Assembly (NCBI RefSeq): GCF_001974875.1
Contig: NZ_MTQD01000011.1
Coordinates: 1-64,000 of the forward strand
Reading direction: 5' to 3'
Length of the DNA stretch: 64,000 nucleotides
Source: Pseudoalteromonas sp. EB27
Lineage (GTDB): Bacteria > Pseudomonadota > Gammaproteobacteria > Enterobacterales > Alteromonadaceae
A program made the translations under genes and the position numbers. How positions within the stretch are numbered: the first letter of the stretch is position 1; the number at the start of each line of letters is the position of its first letter. Below, one piece after another: positions 27,570 through 36,694 of this stretch. The notes beneath the pieces are model-generated. The model was not told the DNA's origin and searched no databases. It saw nothing but the letters and a program-made list of their open reading frames with translations.

Positions 27570-28643
27570 TTAATTTAAGTTACAGGCTTCAAGGCCCGAT
27601 AAACGCATGCGTACTTCAAGCTCTGGCAATTGGCGAGGCTTAACGCCTTCAAGCCCTTTTGCAAACGCGCGAATATGCGCAGGTGTTGTACCGCAGCATC
27701 CGCCTACTATATTAATAAAGCCCGATTTACCCCAGTCAATAATCTCGGTTGCCATTTCAGGCGCTTCTAAGTCATATTCACCAAACTCATTAGGCAAGCC
27801 CGCATTAGGGTGTACCGATGTAAATGTTTCGCACACGCGTGATAGCTCTTCTACGTATTGACGCAGTAAATCAGGACCAAGCGCACAGTTTAGACCAATC
27901 GAAATAGGCTTAATATGGCGAATAGAGTTATAAAATGCTTCGGTTGTTTGCCCTGAAAGCGTACGGCCAGAGGCGTCGGTAATAGTCCCCGAAATCATAA
28001 CTGGCAATGTGCGCCCTGCTTGCTCAAAAGCTTCTTCTACGCCAAACGAGGCGGCTTTTGCATTAAGGGTGTCGAATATAGTTTCGATTAATATTAAATC
28101 GGCGCCGCCTTCCATTAATGCAAGGGTAGACTCCACATACGCAGTAACTAGCTTATCAAAAGTAACATTTCGATAACCCGGATCGTTTACGTCTGGCGAA
28201 ATTGAGCACGTTTTCGATGTCGGCCCTAAAACACCGGCTACATAGCGCGGTTTTTCTGGCGTTTTAGCCGTAAATTCATCGCAAATTGCGCGTGCTAATT
28301 TAGCTGACTCTACGTTTATTTCGCGGCTTAGGCTCGCCATATCGTAATCTTCCATCGAAATAGTGGTCGAGTTAAACGTGTTGGTTTCGATAATATCTGC
28401 GCCTGCTGATAAAAAACCACTATGAATATCAGTGATTAAGTCGGGCTTGGTTAGGCTTAATAAATCGTTATTGCCTTTAATTAATACATGCCAGTCTTTA
28501 AAACGCTCGCCGCGATAGTCTTCTTCTTCTAGCTTATGATCTTGGATCATTGTGCCCATAGCACCATCTAAAATTAAAATGCGTTCTTTTAATGCTGCAC
28601 TTATTTCGGCGTGTTTATTATTTGTAGGCGCGTTATTCGGCAT
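27570..28643 (-). CDS. Methionine synthase, homocysteine-binding part (split MetH, N-terminal protein)
   Basis: A 357-residue zinc homocysteine S-methyltransferase domain, equivalent to residues 1-355 of E. coli MetH. The zinc cysteines are present: C253 in GLNCALGP and C316, C317 in GGCCGTTP. The start of the domain is [11 protein letters not shown]. The chain stops just after RLSGLEACN, exactly in the linker before the folate domain. It could use MeB12 bound to the partner protein, or act as a stand-alone homocysteine methyltransferase. Its start overlaps the end of metA by 11 bp (ATG at 28641-28643 inside metA), indicating translational coupling. Confidence 0.9.
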   Translation of the reverse strand: MPNNAPTNNKHAEISAALKERILILDGAMGTMIQDHKLEEEDYRGERFKDWHVLIKGNNDLLSLTKPDLITDIHSGFLSAGADIIETNTFNSTTISMEDYDMASLSREINVESAKLARAICDEFTAKTPEKPRYVAGVLGPTSKTCSISPDVNDPGYRNVTFDKLVTAYVESTLALMEGGADLILIETIFDTLNAKAASFGVEEAFEQAGRTLPVMISGTITDASGRTLSGQTTEAFYNSIRHIKPISIGLNCALGPDLLRQYVEELSRVCETFTSVHPNAGLPNEFGEYDLEAPEMATEIIDWGKSGFINIVGGCCGTTPAHIRAFAKGLEGVKPRQLPELEVRMRLSGLEACNLN

Positions 28644-29580
28644 AGTTGTTAGTCCTCACATCTTGGCTAACTAAATTAATATCATACGGTGTGGTTTGGT
28701 ACACGTAGTAATTTAACCAGTTCGAAAAAAGTAAAAAAGCATGGCTTTGCCACGTTTTTGAAGGTTGTTTGGTTGCATCATCATCTGGGAAGTAATTTTC
28801 GGGTTTTGGTGCATTAGGACTTTTTTTACAATCGCGCTCGTATTCTGCTTTTAGCGAGTCGGCGTCGTATTCTGGGTGACCAGTTATAAACACTTGGCTA
28901 CCCGATTTATTTTTAAGTAAGTAAGCCCCTACTCGCTCAGAACCAGCCAGTACAACTAGCTCATCGCAGGCGTTTATTTTATTTATATCAATGTGGCCAT
29001 AACGTGAGTGCGGTACTAAAAAGGTGTCGTCGAATCCGCGAGTCAGTGCGCCGTGATCAAAGTAACATTGGTGGGTAAATACGCCACACAGTTTGTCGTC
29101 TTTTAAATCACGCTTTAAATTGTAACGGTGATATAGCGCTGCATGTGCTGCCCAGCACGAAAATAACGTAGAGGTAACGTGTTGCTCAGCCCAATCAATA
29201 ATAACCTTTAGCTCATCCCAATACGCTACATCGTCGTATTCTAAATGAGCAAGTGGCGCACCGGTTATAATTAACGCATCGTAATTGTTGTCTTTAACCT
29301 CAGAAAAATAACGATAAAAGGTATCAAGGTGTTCTTCTGAATTACTGCTACTGCGGTGAGTGTCGAGGCGCAGTAGCTCTACGTTCACTTGCAAAGGCGA
29401 GTTGGCAAGCAAGCGAATAAACTGAACTTCGGTTTCTACTTTATTAGGCATTAAGTTTAAAATAGCCAAACGCATTGGGCGTATTTCTTGCGTTTTTGCA
29501 CGTGTTTTTGGCATTACAAATACGTTTTCTTGACGTAAACGTGCAATGGCCGGCAACTCGTCTTTTACTGTAATTGGCAT
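28633..29580 (-). CDS. metA: Homoserine O-succinyltransferase MetA
   Basis: A 315-residue enzyme of the MetA family that acylates homoserine in the first committed step of methionine synthesis. Catalytic C142 (LFSCWAAHA), H235 and E237 (TGHPEYD) fall at the same numbers as in E. coli. Residue 111, which helps set acyl-donor choice (Gly for succinyl-CoA, Glu for acetyl-CoA), is Ala here (TGAPLAHLE), so a small residue that favours succinyl-CoA is likely but not certain. It is the first gene of a three-gene methionine operon, with a MetJ-type operator just upstream. Confidence 0.93.
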   Translation of the reverse strand: MPITVKDELPAIARLRQENVFVMPKTRAKTQEIRPMRLAILNLMPNKVETEVQFIRLLANSPLQVNVELLRLDTHRSSSNSEEHLDTFYRYFSEVKDNNYDALIITGAPLAHLEYDDVAYWDELKVIIDWAEQHVTSTLFSCWAAHAALYHRYNLKRDLKDDKLCGVFTHQCYFDHGALTRGFDDTFLVPHSRYGHIDINKINACDELVVLAGSERVGAYLLKNKSGSQVFITGHPEYDADSLKAEYERDCKKSPNAPKPENYFPDDDATKQPSKTWQSHAFLLFSNWLNYYVYQTTPYDINLVSQDVRTNNYAE

Positions 29581-29637
29581 ACTTTACTCCTGCTCATAAA
29601 AACCGAAGGTTAATTATGAACTGAAAGTAAAAAATAT

Positions 29638-29669
29638 CAACCTCTAGATGTATAGATGTCTAAATGAAA
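29638..29669 (-). promoter_or_regulatory. MetJ operator (tandem met boxes) upstream of metA
   Basis: Four adjacent 8-mers match the met box AGACGTCT: caacctct (5/8), AGATGTAT (6/8), AGATGTCT (7/8) and aaatgaaa (4/8), from 29638 to 29669. MetJ binds two or more contiguous boxes with S-adenosylmethionine as corepressor. It starts 58 bp upstream of the metA start codon, a position expected to overlap the promoter. The match is by eye. Confidence 0.7.
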
Positions 29670-29794
29670 TTTATTCATTCTATTAAATTAGGATTTACTG
29701 AGGTGGTATGTATGAGGAAAAACGTCTTTATTATAAAATAACCTGTTTTAATATTTTGAAGTAGCGCTACTAAAAACGAGTAGCGCATATGCAG

Positions 29795-30442
29795 TTAAAA
29801 ACGGTAAATCACAGATAAATTAAGTGCGTAAATATCGCCTTGGTCTGCATCAAAATATTGATATTCTGCACTTAATTGCCAGCGTTGAGTTAGCCTAAAG
29901 TCAACGCCAGTTCCGTACGTTACGCCGCCTTCGTCGTAGTTTTGCTCCGTTATTAGCGTAGAGTTTGTATCTGTACCAGTTATTGATTCTGCCAGGTTTT
30001 TTAAGTCGCCTTCATTGTAACTTAATTTATTTCTACCATAGCCACCAAATAAAAACACATCAGCGCGAGATGAAATTGGATAATTAGCTTTTACAAATAT
30101 ACTTGTTTGCAAATCAAGGCTTGAATCGATTTCGCTCTTAATGAATTCTGAGCTAAGCGAACCGTCCTGTGGGTTCTGAGTGTAAACAATTCCGTTTAGA
30201 GGAGTTGACTCATCATTTAACCCAAAACCTATACGCCCTTCTAATGCAAAGTATCGCGAAAACTGATACCCAAACCGGCCGTAAAGCGTTGTAAACTGTA
30301 TGCTATCACTCTCGTATACATCAATTTGCGTAGACCCTATCCCTACTCCTTGGTAATAACCATTTACGTGGAGTATGTCTGCTTCGCTCGAAAATGAGTA
30401 TAAACCTAAAAGTAATGCCCCTAACTTTGTAACTATTTTCAT
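29795..30442 (-). CDS. Outer membrane beta-barrel protein, OmpA/OmpW-like porin family
   Basis: The start is set at the ATG at 30442, which follows AAAGGA by 6 bp. The longer frame (to 30586) would add 48 residues with no signal character. The resulting 215-residue protein has a signal peptide (KIVTKLGALLLGLYSFSSEA) and an eight-stranded barrel pattern: YYQGVGIGSTQIDVY, FTTLYGRFGYQFSRYFALEGRIG, ADVFLFGGYGRNKLSY, a late YGTGVDFRLTQRWQLSAEYQYF, and C-terminal LSVIYRF. It belongs to the outer-membrane-beta-barrel (OMP_b-brl) group. Function unknown. It is a single gene. Confidence 0.78.
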   Translation of the reverse strand: MKIVTKLGALLLGLYSFSSEADILHVNGYYQGVGIGSTQIDVYESDSIQFTTLYGRFGYQFSRYFALEGRIGFGLNDESTPLNGIVYTQNPQDGSLSSEFIKSEIDSSLDLQTSIFVKANYPISSRADVFLFGGYGRNKLSYNEGDLKNLAESITGTDTNSTLITEQNYDEGGVTYGTGVDFRLTQRWQLSAEYQYFDADQGDIYALNLSVIYRF

Positions 30443-30773
30443 GTTCATTCCTTTAAACCTTTGTAATATTAACAATATGATGTCTAACAACAAACTAAGT
30501 GTGGCCTGCCTATATAATTTACTTATACTTTGCAGCTTGTAAATATTCTGTACCACTTTTGTTAAAAATGGAATGTATTTGAACAATATAAAACAATAGA
30601 TTACAGAATTTTACACAATAGAAATCCTGTAATAATAGTGTTTAAACGAGCAATCAAAACAAAGTACCGCTTAGGTAAGCGTATTGTTCTATTCAGCATT
30701 CGTTGACTGTTTAACCCCTCAACAACTACAATACAACATTGAAATTTTTATTATTATTTGAAGGCTTTCCTCC

Positions 30774-32447
30774 ATGGTTTTACCTGATAAATTTATATTC
30801 TCGATGAGTCGAGTATCTAAGGTTGTGCCACCTAAGCGCACTATCTTAAAAGATATTTCGTTACACTTTTTCCCTGGCGCTAAAATTGGTGTGCTTGGTT
30901 TAAACGGTTCTGGTAAATCTACGTTACTACGTATTATGGCCGGTGTTGACCAAGATTTTGAAGGTGATGCACATCCTCAGCCTGGTACAAAAATTGGTTA
31001 TTTACCGCAAGAGCCTGTTTTAGACGAAAGTAAAACAGTTCGTGAAATTGTTGAAGAAGCTGTTGGCGAAGTTAAACACGCACTTAAACGTCTTGACGAA
31101 GTGTATAACGAATACGCCATGGAAGACGCTGACTTTGACGCACTTGCAAAAGAGCAAGGCGAGCTTGAAGCTGTTATTCAAGCGCACGATGGACACAACA
31201 TTGATAACGTTTTAGAACGTGCTGCTGATGCACTTCGCCTGCCAGAATGGGATGCTAAAATTGAGCACCTTTCAGGTGGTGAGCGTCGTCGCGTTGCTAT
31301 ATGTCGATTATTGCTTGAAAAACCAGACATGCTTATTCTCGATGAACCAACTAACCACTTGGATGCTGAGTCGGTTGCATGGTTAGAGCGCTTCTTACAC
31401 GATTACGAAGGTACTGTTGTGGCGGTAACGCATGACCGTTACTTCCTTGATAATGTAGCTGGCTGGATATTGGAGCTTGACCGTGGTGAAGGTATTCCAT
31501 GGGAAGGTAACTACTCTTCTTGGCTTGAACAAAAAGATGCGCGCTTACAGCAAGAACAAAAATCTGAAAAAGCACGTCAAAAATCAATTGCGCAAGAACT
31601 TGAATGGGTTCGTTCAAATCCTAAAGGTCGCCAAGCTAAGTCAAAAGCACGTATGGCTCAGTTTACTGAGATGCAGCAGTCTGATTACCAAAAACGTAAC
31701 GAAACTAACGAGATGTTTATTCCACCTGGCCCGCGTTTAGGCGACCAAGTACTTGAAGTAACTAATCTTCGTAAGAGTTTTGGCGATCGCGTTTTAATTG
31801 ACGATTTAAGCTTTAGCATGCCAAAAGGTGCCATTGTGGGCATTATCGGTGCGAATGGTGCGGGTAAATCAACGTTATTTAAAATGATCAGTGGTGAGCA
31901 AGAGCAAGACAGCGGTAGCATCACCGTTGGCGAAACTGTACACCTTGCGACAGTTGATCAGTTCCGCGATGGTATGGACGAAAGCAAAACTGTTTTCCAA
32001 GAAATATCAGACGGCCAAGACGTACTAAAAATTGGTAACTTTGAGTTCCCAAGCCGTGCGTATGTAAGTCGCTTTAACTTTAAAGGTAACGATCAGCAAA
32101 AGTTTGTTAAAGACCTATCAGGTGGTGAGCGTAACCGTTTACACCTTGCTAAGTTATTAAAAGCTGGCGGCAATGTGTTACTACTCGATGAGCCAACCAA
32201 TGACTTGGACGTTGAAACACTACGTGCACTAGAGAACGCTATTTTAGAGTTCCCTGGTTGTGTAATGTGTATCTCGCATGACCGTTGGTTCCTTGACCGT
32301 ATTGCTACGCACATTTTAGATTACCGCGACGAAGGTCAAATTAACTTCTTTGATGGTAACTATACTGAATACGAAGAGTGGCTTAAAAAGACACTAGGTG
32401 CAGCAGCAACTGAACCTAAACGTATTAAGTACAAAAAAATCGGTTAA
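30774..32447 (+). CDS. ettA: Energy-dependent translational throttle protein EttA (ABC-F)
   Basis: A 557-residue ABC-F ATPase that binds the ribosomal E site and gates the first elongation steps according to ATP/ADP. The N-terminus FSMSRVSKVVPPKRTILKDI closely matches E. coli EttA. Two ABC domains carry Walker A (GLNGSGKST and GANGAGKST), signature (LSGGERRR and LSGGERNR) and Walker B (LILDEPTNHLD and LLLDEPTNDLD). The arm and linker between them are full length. It has no transmembrane part. It is a single gene with a terminator. Confidence 0.95.
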   Translation: MVLPDKFIFSMSRVSKVVPPKRTILKDISLHFFPGAKIGVLGLNGSGKSTLLRIMAGVDQDFEGDAHPQPGTKIGYLPQEPVLDESKTVREIVEEAVGEVKHALKRLDEVYNEYAMEDADFDALAKEQGELEAVIQAHDGHNIDNVLERAADALRLPEWDAKIEHLSGGERRRVAICRLLLEKPDMLILDEPTNHLDAESVAWLERFLHDYEGTVVAVTHDRYFLDNVAGWILELDRGEGIPWEGNYSSWLEQKDARLQQEQKSEKARQKSIAQELEWVRSNPKGRQAKSKARMAQFTEMQQSDYQKRNETNEMFIPPGPRLGDQVLEVTNLRKSFGDRVLIDDLSFSMPKGAIVGIIGANGAGKSTLFKMISGEQEQDSGSITVGETVHLATVDQFRDGMDESKTVFQEISDGQDVLKIGNFEFPSRAYVSRFNFKGNDQQKFVKDLSGGERNRLHLAKLLKAGGNVLLLDEPTNDLDVETLRALENAILEFPGCVMCISHDRWFLDRIATHILDYRDEGQINFFDGNYTEYEEWLKKTLGAAATEPKRIKYKKIG

Positions 32448-32471
32448 TAGCTGATTTTAGATAAATTCTTA

Positions 32472-32499
32472 AGCCCTGCATTTATGCGGGGCTTTTTTA
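32472..32499 (+). terminator. Terminator of ettA
   Basis: AGCCCTGCA pairs with TGCGGGGCT (one G-U), followed by TTTTTT, 24 bp past the stop codon. Confidence 0.88.
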
Positions 32500-32593
32500 T
32501 GCCACCAGCATTACAGGAGCATATATTGCTAGCATGTAGAGAATTACCCGCTATGCTTAATTTATTATAAAAACAGTAAGGCTAAATTGGGTT

Positions 32594-32962
32594 ATGCAAA
32601 ATCGTCGTCAGTTTTCTCGTGTGTTATTTTCGACTACCGCTTTGTTATGTTTTGATGACCACAAGTATCCATGTAAATTACTTGATGTATCGTTACATGG
32701 CGCATTGATTACAAATTGTGATGCTTTTATTGGCAACCAAAATAGCCAAGCTGCTTTGCATTTTTCGCTTCCTCAAAGCGATATAGAAATTAAAATGGAA
32801 GTGGTAATTTGCCACATTGAAGCCGATCATATTGGTTTAAAATGCCATCATATTGATATAGATAGCATTACCTATTTAAAGCGTTTAATAGAGCTAAACT
32901 TAGCTGATGACGAACTATTACATCGCGAACTCGCCATGTTGATTCACGACACACAAGAATAG
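32594..32962 (+). CDS. PilZ domain protein (cyclic di-GMP receptor)
   Basis: A 122-residue single PilZ domain. The c-di-GMP-binding residues are in place: R-R-x-x-x-R at 4-9 (RRQFSR) and D-V-S-L-H-G at 31-36. It therefore probably binds c-di-GMP and acts as an adaptor. It is cytoplasmic, with no other domain. Neighbours are not functionally linked, but the window also encodes an EAL protein and a degenerate GGDEF protein. Confidence 0.88.
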   Translation: MQNRRQFSRVLFSTTALLCFDDHKYPCKLLDVSLHGALITNCDAFIGNQNSQAALHFSLPQSDIEIKMEVVICHIEADHIGLKCHHIDIDSITYLKRLIELNLADDELLHRELAMLIHDTQE

Positions 32963-33015
32963 ACTCATTTGGATTAGTTGATTACCATAGTGCAAACTTT
33001 TTAACTTGTGCAAAC

Positions 33016-33924
33016 ATGACTTTAAATCCACATTTACCTTTGGTATATCACCCTAACTACTCGTTTAATTTTGATCCAAAGCATCGTTTTGCAATGAGTA
33101 AGTTTGCACATTTATATCAGCATGTTGCAGAGCTTGGTTTAATCGGCAGTAACCTGGTAGAACCAATTCTCGGTACGCCAGAGCCGCTTGAGCTAATACA
33201 CTGCGAAAACTATATACATGACTTGTGGAATAACCGCCTAGATGAAAAAGCAATGCGCCGCATTGGCCTACCTTGGTCAAAAGAGCTTATGGCACGTACC
33301 TTTACAGCACCTCAAGGTACGCTGCAAACAGCTCGTTTAGCACTTAAACATGGTATAGCGTGCCACTTAGCTGGTGGTACACACCATGCGCATACCGATT
33401 TTGGCTCAGGCTACTGCATGGTTAACGATTTAGCCTTTACTACGCAAACTTTAATTGAATCGGGTGAAGTAACTAACGTACTTATTTTTGATTTAGACGT
33501 GCACCAAGGTGATGGCACAGCCGCAATGTTAGAGCATCAAGCATACGCTTATACTTGTTCTATCCATTGTGAAAAAAACTTCCCCTTTAGAAAGTCCGCT
33601 AGCGATTTAGATATTGGTTTAGCCGACAACATGAAAGACGACGAATACCTTGCCATAGTTGACGAAACCTTGAGTTATTTACTAAAAGAGCTAAACCCAA
33701 GCTTGGTACTTTACGATGCAGGCGTTGATATTTGGCAAGGTGATGGCTTGGGTAAATTAGATATCAGTTGGGATGGAATAATCAAACGCGACCACTTAGT
33801 GCTTAAACGCTGCCTTGAGCACAACACGCCCGTTGCCACAGTAATAGGTGGTGGCTACGATAAAGACCACCTTCGCCTCGCTAAACGCCACGCTATTGTT
33901 GTTGAGCAAGCTGCTGGCTTTTAG
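33016..33924 (+). CDS. Histone deacetylase-like zinc hydrolase
   Basis: A 302-residue member of the HDAC/AcuC/acetylpolyamine amidohydrolase superfamily. Characteristic motifs are GGTHHAHTDFGSGYCMVND (catalytic tandem histidines), LIFDLDVHQGDGTA (zinc Asp and His) and LVLYDAGVDIWQGDGLG (second zinc Asp). GGGYDKD near the end is the tyrosine-bearing loop. It would deacetylate a protein lysine or small amide; the bacterial target is unknown. It is a single gene on the plus strand, between the PilZ and thioredoxin genes. Confidence 0.88.
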   Translation: MTLNPHLPLVYHPNYSFNFDPKHRFAMSKFAHLYQHVAELGLIGSNLVEPILGTPEPLELIHCENYIHDLWNNRLDEKAMRRIGLPWSKELMARTFTAPQGTLQTARLALKHGIACHLAGGTHHAHTDFGSGYCMVNDLAFTTQTLIESGEVTNVLIFDLDVHQGDGTAAMLEHQAYAYTCSIHCEKNFPFRKSASDLDIGLADNMKDDEYLAIVDETLSYLLKELNPSLVLYDAGVDIWQGDGLGKLDISWDGIIKRDHLVLKRCLEHNTPVATVIGGGYDKDHLRLAKRHAIVVEQAAGF

Positions 33925-33986
33925 TTTGAAATAAAAATGTTAAATTCTCGTTCTTATTTAATATGTAAAATAAGAACGAACATATT

Positions 33987-34490
33987 ATGAAACAACTATT
34001 TATTGCCATCGCACTAATTTTTATAAGCTTTACAAGCTATTCGCAAGAAGAAAGCACGCAAGAAACATACCCTAAGCTACCTACATTAAATTTACAAATG
34101 GCTGATGGTTCTGCTCTCAATACTCAAGATTTATTAGGCCAACCTTACGTTTTACACTTTTGGGCAACGTGGTGTCCGTACTGTAAAAAGCTACAGCCAG
34201 CACTTCAAAAAATTGATGATATGGGCTTAAAAGTTATTGCTGTGAGCTTTAAAGAAGATGACGGTGCTACTCCCGCTAAAACGCTTAGCGATAGAGGTTA
34301 TACTTTTAAAACAGCCGTAAAAGCCGATGCAATAGCACTGCAATTAGGTATACGAGGCACACCTACTACATTATTTGTAAATAAAGAAGGCAATGTAATT
34401 TGGCTGACTAATACGTCAAACCCAGAAGATCCAAACCTACATTTAAAGGCACGAACTTTGTTGCACTCCATCGATATGGCAACTGAGTGA
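33987..34490 (+). CDS. Secreted TlpA-like thioredoxin
   Basis: A 167-residue protein with a signal peptide (KQLFIAIALIFISFTSYS) and a TlpA/ResA-type thioredoxin fold. The active site is C63-P-Y-C66 within FWATWCPYCKK, and the cis-proline loop is RGTPTTLF. It is a likely periplasmic disulfide reductase, as in cytochrome c or envelope protein maturation; the client is unknown. The stop lies 1 bp before that of the convergent AraC gene. Confidence 0.87.
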   Translation: MKQLFIAIALIFISFTSYSQEESTQETYPKLPTLNLQMADGSALNTQDLLGQPYVLHFWATWCPYCKKLQPALQKIDDMGLKVIAVSFKEDDGATPAKTLSDRGYTFKTAVKADAIALQLGIRGTPTTLFVNKEGNVIWLTNTSNPEDPNLHLKARTLLHSIDMATE

Positions 34491-34491
34491 C

Positions 34492-35493
34492 TTATTGCGT
34501 TTTTAATTGATTAGGTGTTAGACCTGTCCAGCGCTTAAAGGCTCGCCGAAAGTTAGGTATATCGTAAAAAGCTAAATGCTCAGCGACTTGTTCGTTATGT
34601 TTAGCGCACAGAGTAAGTAGGTAAATAGCTTTGTGCTTATTTTGCTCATCTATTAACGCTGAAAAGCGTACCCCATTGAGTTTGAGCCTGCGCTTAAATG
34701 TAGCTGAACTCATAGCAAAGTGCTTTGCGGTACACTCTAAATTAGCACTTGGGTGAGAGTATAAGTATCTGCAGACGGCTTCAATAAAAGTCATGCTAAC
34801 TACGCTTTTATTATGCAGCTGTGACTGCGCTTGCATAAATCGTAATTGACTCGCATGCGGGTTTTTAGCCCTTAACATGGTTTTATTTAATACCCAGCGA
34901 GTACATGGCTTATCAAAACTTACCTTTAGCCCTAAATTTTGCTCGTACTCTTGAATATGCCTAGGGCGTTTAAAAGCAAAGTCGAACTGACAATGCGGGT
35001 AACTTTCGCTCACTCGTTTAAGTAAACTATAAAATGCAGTGCTATATATCTCTAGCACATAGCGGTAAAGGCTTTCATCAAGCCCATGTGCTGGCTGAAT
35101 ATAAATATAAACGTTATCGTTTTTAATATACGTTTGACTAAACAGCAATGGTGCTAATTGCATTCTTAAAAGTGATAATTGCTTTAATACTTGAGCTAAA
35201 TTATCGCTATATATTAATGCCTGTGCTTCGGCTCGAGTGTCGTTAATAAGTTGACTACCGAGTAAAAAACCACTGTCAGTACTTTTCATCAATAACTTAA
35301 ATTGAGCTAATAAACGCACCTGCTGAGACACACTAAATGCATGTTGAAAATTAAGTAAGTCTTGTTCAAAAATGCCGGTACCGCGTAGCAGTTTATGTAA
35401 ATTTATATCTCGGCTTTGAGCAAGCTCTACAGCTGACGTAATAAGCCCTTGAGCGCTTAAATATTTATCGTCTTGGCTAACAAACGTATGCAC
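34492..35493 (-). CDS. AraC family transcriptional regulator with OruR-like ligand domain
   Basis: A 333-residue regulator starting with GTG. The N-terminal part (about 20-210) is an Arabinose_bd-type sensor (ILLRGTGIFEQDL-like LHKLLRGTGIFEQDLLN, then LLGSQLINDTRAEAQ). The C-terminal 100 residues hold two helix-turn-helix motifs (LECTAKHFAMSSATFKRRLK, and VAEHLAFYDIPNFRRAFKRW) and the family ending GLTPNQLK. The ligand and targets are unknown. Its first 17 bases overlap the end of the upstream membrane GGDEF-like gene, suggesting co-expression and a shared signalling role. Confidence 0.87.
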   Translation of the reverse strand: MHTFVSQDDKYLSAQGLITSAVELAQSRDINLHKLLRGTGIFEQDLLNFQHAFSVSQQVRLLAQFKLLMKSTDSGFLLGSQLINDTRAEAQALIYSDNLAQVLKQLSLLRMQLAPLLFSQTYIKNDNVYIYIQPAHGLDESLYRYVLEIYSTAFYSLLKRVSESYPHCQFDFAFKRPRHIQEYEQNLGLKVSFDKPCTRWVLNKTMLRAKNPHASQLRFMQAQSQLHNKSVVSMTFIEAVCRYLYSHPSANLECTAKHFAMSSATFKRRLKLNGVRFSALIDEQNKHKAIYLLTLCAKHNEQVAEHLAFYDIPNFRRAFKRWTGLTPNQLKTQ

Positions 35494-36397
35494 GGTGCAC
35501 TACTTTTTGTTGATGCTTTTTTTGTTGTAATTGACTATGCAGTTGGCTTGTTAGTTTACTTGTACTGCTATGCTTATTACCTTGTATTAAGGCGGTAGTG
35601 ACATATTGAAATTTTGCTTTTTTAGATGCTTCAACTTTAAATGCACAGTGTTTTAGCGCTCCTTTAATTTGCGCCATCAGCTCTTTAGCTTGCTGCTCTG
35701 TAGTGGCTGGCATTAATACCATAAAGCAATCTCCTGCGTAGCGGCACACTACATCACTTAGTCGGCAGTTCATTAATAATAACTCGCTAATTTCACGTAG
35801 TAACCGGTCGCCTTCACTAAAGCCAAACTCACTATTAAAATGAGAAAAGTCGCGTATATCAATAGCTCCCAACCAAAACGGCTGTGTGTTAATTGATTGC
35901 TCATTAATTGCTGAATCTAGATACTGCGCCTTATAAAGACCCGTTATTGAACACACCTTATCGTGCTCACGTAAATGCGCTTCACGGCGGCGTAGCTGAC
36001 GATTTAATACATACTGCTCTTGATGCCAATAATACAAACCTATACTTGTTAATAACATGCCTAACGGAGCGGGCAGAGATTCAATCCAACTCAGCCATTG
36101 GTGCGCGGGGTGCATTAGCCATTCATCAAGTAAATCGAGCGTTGCCGAGAACATAAATAGCCCAACACCTATCACTAAGTAAGTGGTTACTTTACTCGGT
36201 GGTCTTGAAATTAATAACGCGATAATCCATACAAGTGTCATTAATACAATACCGCCCTCTCCCATAATATCGAGCCACTGAATACTGGCGTAAGTTTTTA
36301 ATACTCCTAAATAACTACTTAAAAACACAGCGCTAAAAAACATCGCAATAATAGCGTTTATTAGTAATCGGTGGCTGATAAAAGGGTTAAATCGCAT
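35477..36397 (-). CDS. Membrane protein with degenerate GGDEF domain
   Basis: A 306-residue protein with four to five hydrophobic helices (about 12-32, 48-63, 70-90, 107-124) and a C-terminal GGDEF-type domain from about 140. The active-site loop reads A221-G-D-C-F225 instead of GGDEF or GGEEF, and the substrate motif is DIRDFSHFNSEFGFSEGD, with several substitutions from DxDxFKxxND...GH...GD. Diguanylate cyclase activity is therefore doubtful; it may be a nucleotide-binding sensor. It overlaps and precedes the AraC gene by 17 bp. It is transcribed away from the phytase system. Confidence 0.82.
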   Translation of the reverse strand: MRFNPFISHRLLINAIIAMFFSAVFLSSYLGVLKTYASIQWLDIMGEGGIVLMTLVWIIALLISRPPSKVTTYLVIGVGLFMFSATLDLLDEWLMHPAHQWLSWIESLPAPLGMLLTSIGLYYWHQEQYVLNRQLRRREAHLREHDKVCSITGLYKAQYLDSAINEQSINTQPFWLGAIDIRDFSHFNSEFGFSEGDRLLREISELLLMNCRLSDVVCRYAGDCFMVLMPATTEQQAKELMAQIKGALKHCAFKVEASKKAKFQYVTTALIQGNKHSSTSKLTSQLHSQLQQKKHQQKVVHRAYVC

Positions 36398-36694
36398 GTG
36401 CAGTATCTCGTTTATAAATGAGCTTTAAAGTTAGTTCATACAAGCTTGTGTTAGCAGGGTCATATTAGCTCAGCTATGTGACAACTAGATGATACATACC
36501 TTAAAAACAGCCCTGCACAGTAGATAACACCAGCCTTTACAGGGAGTGATAAAAGCTCAATACGCTCTACATATTGCTCAAGTACCTCTAAATACATGTA
36601 TTTAAAATAAACCCTGTCACATTTACGTAATCAATTATCTTTAGCTTGCTCGCCATACCAAGAAACAACCCTGTAATAACCAAGAGCAAATACA

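Noticed and set aside
27560-27580. metH split as a sequencing frameshift
   Set aside because: The break lies in the domain linker, and the second gene has its own Shine-Dalgarno and ATG. A random frameshift would rarely fall there with both signals.
36600-36694. Definite PhoB (pho) box upstream of the phytase receptor
   Set aside because: Only a single CTGTCAC-like half site; the second half matches poorly. Noted but not called.
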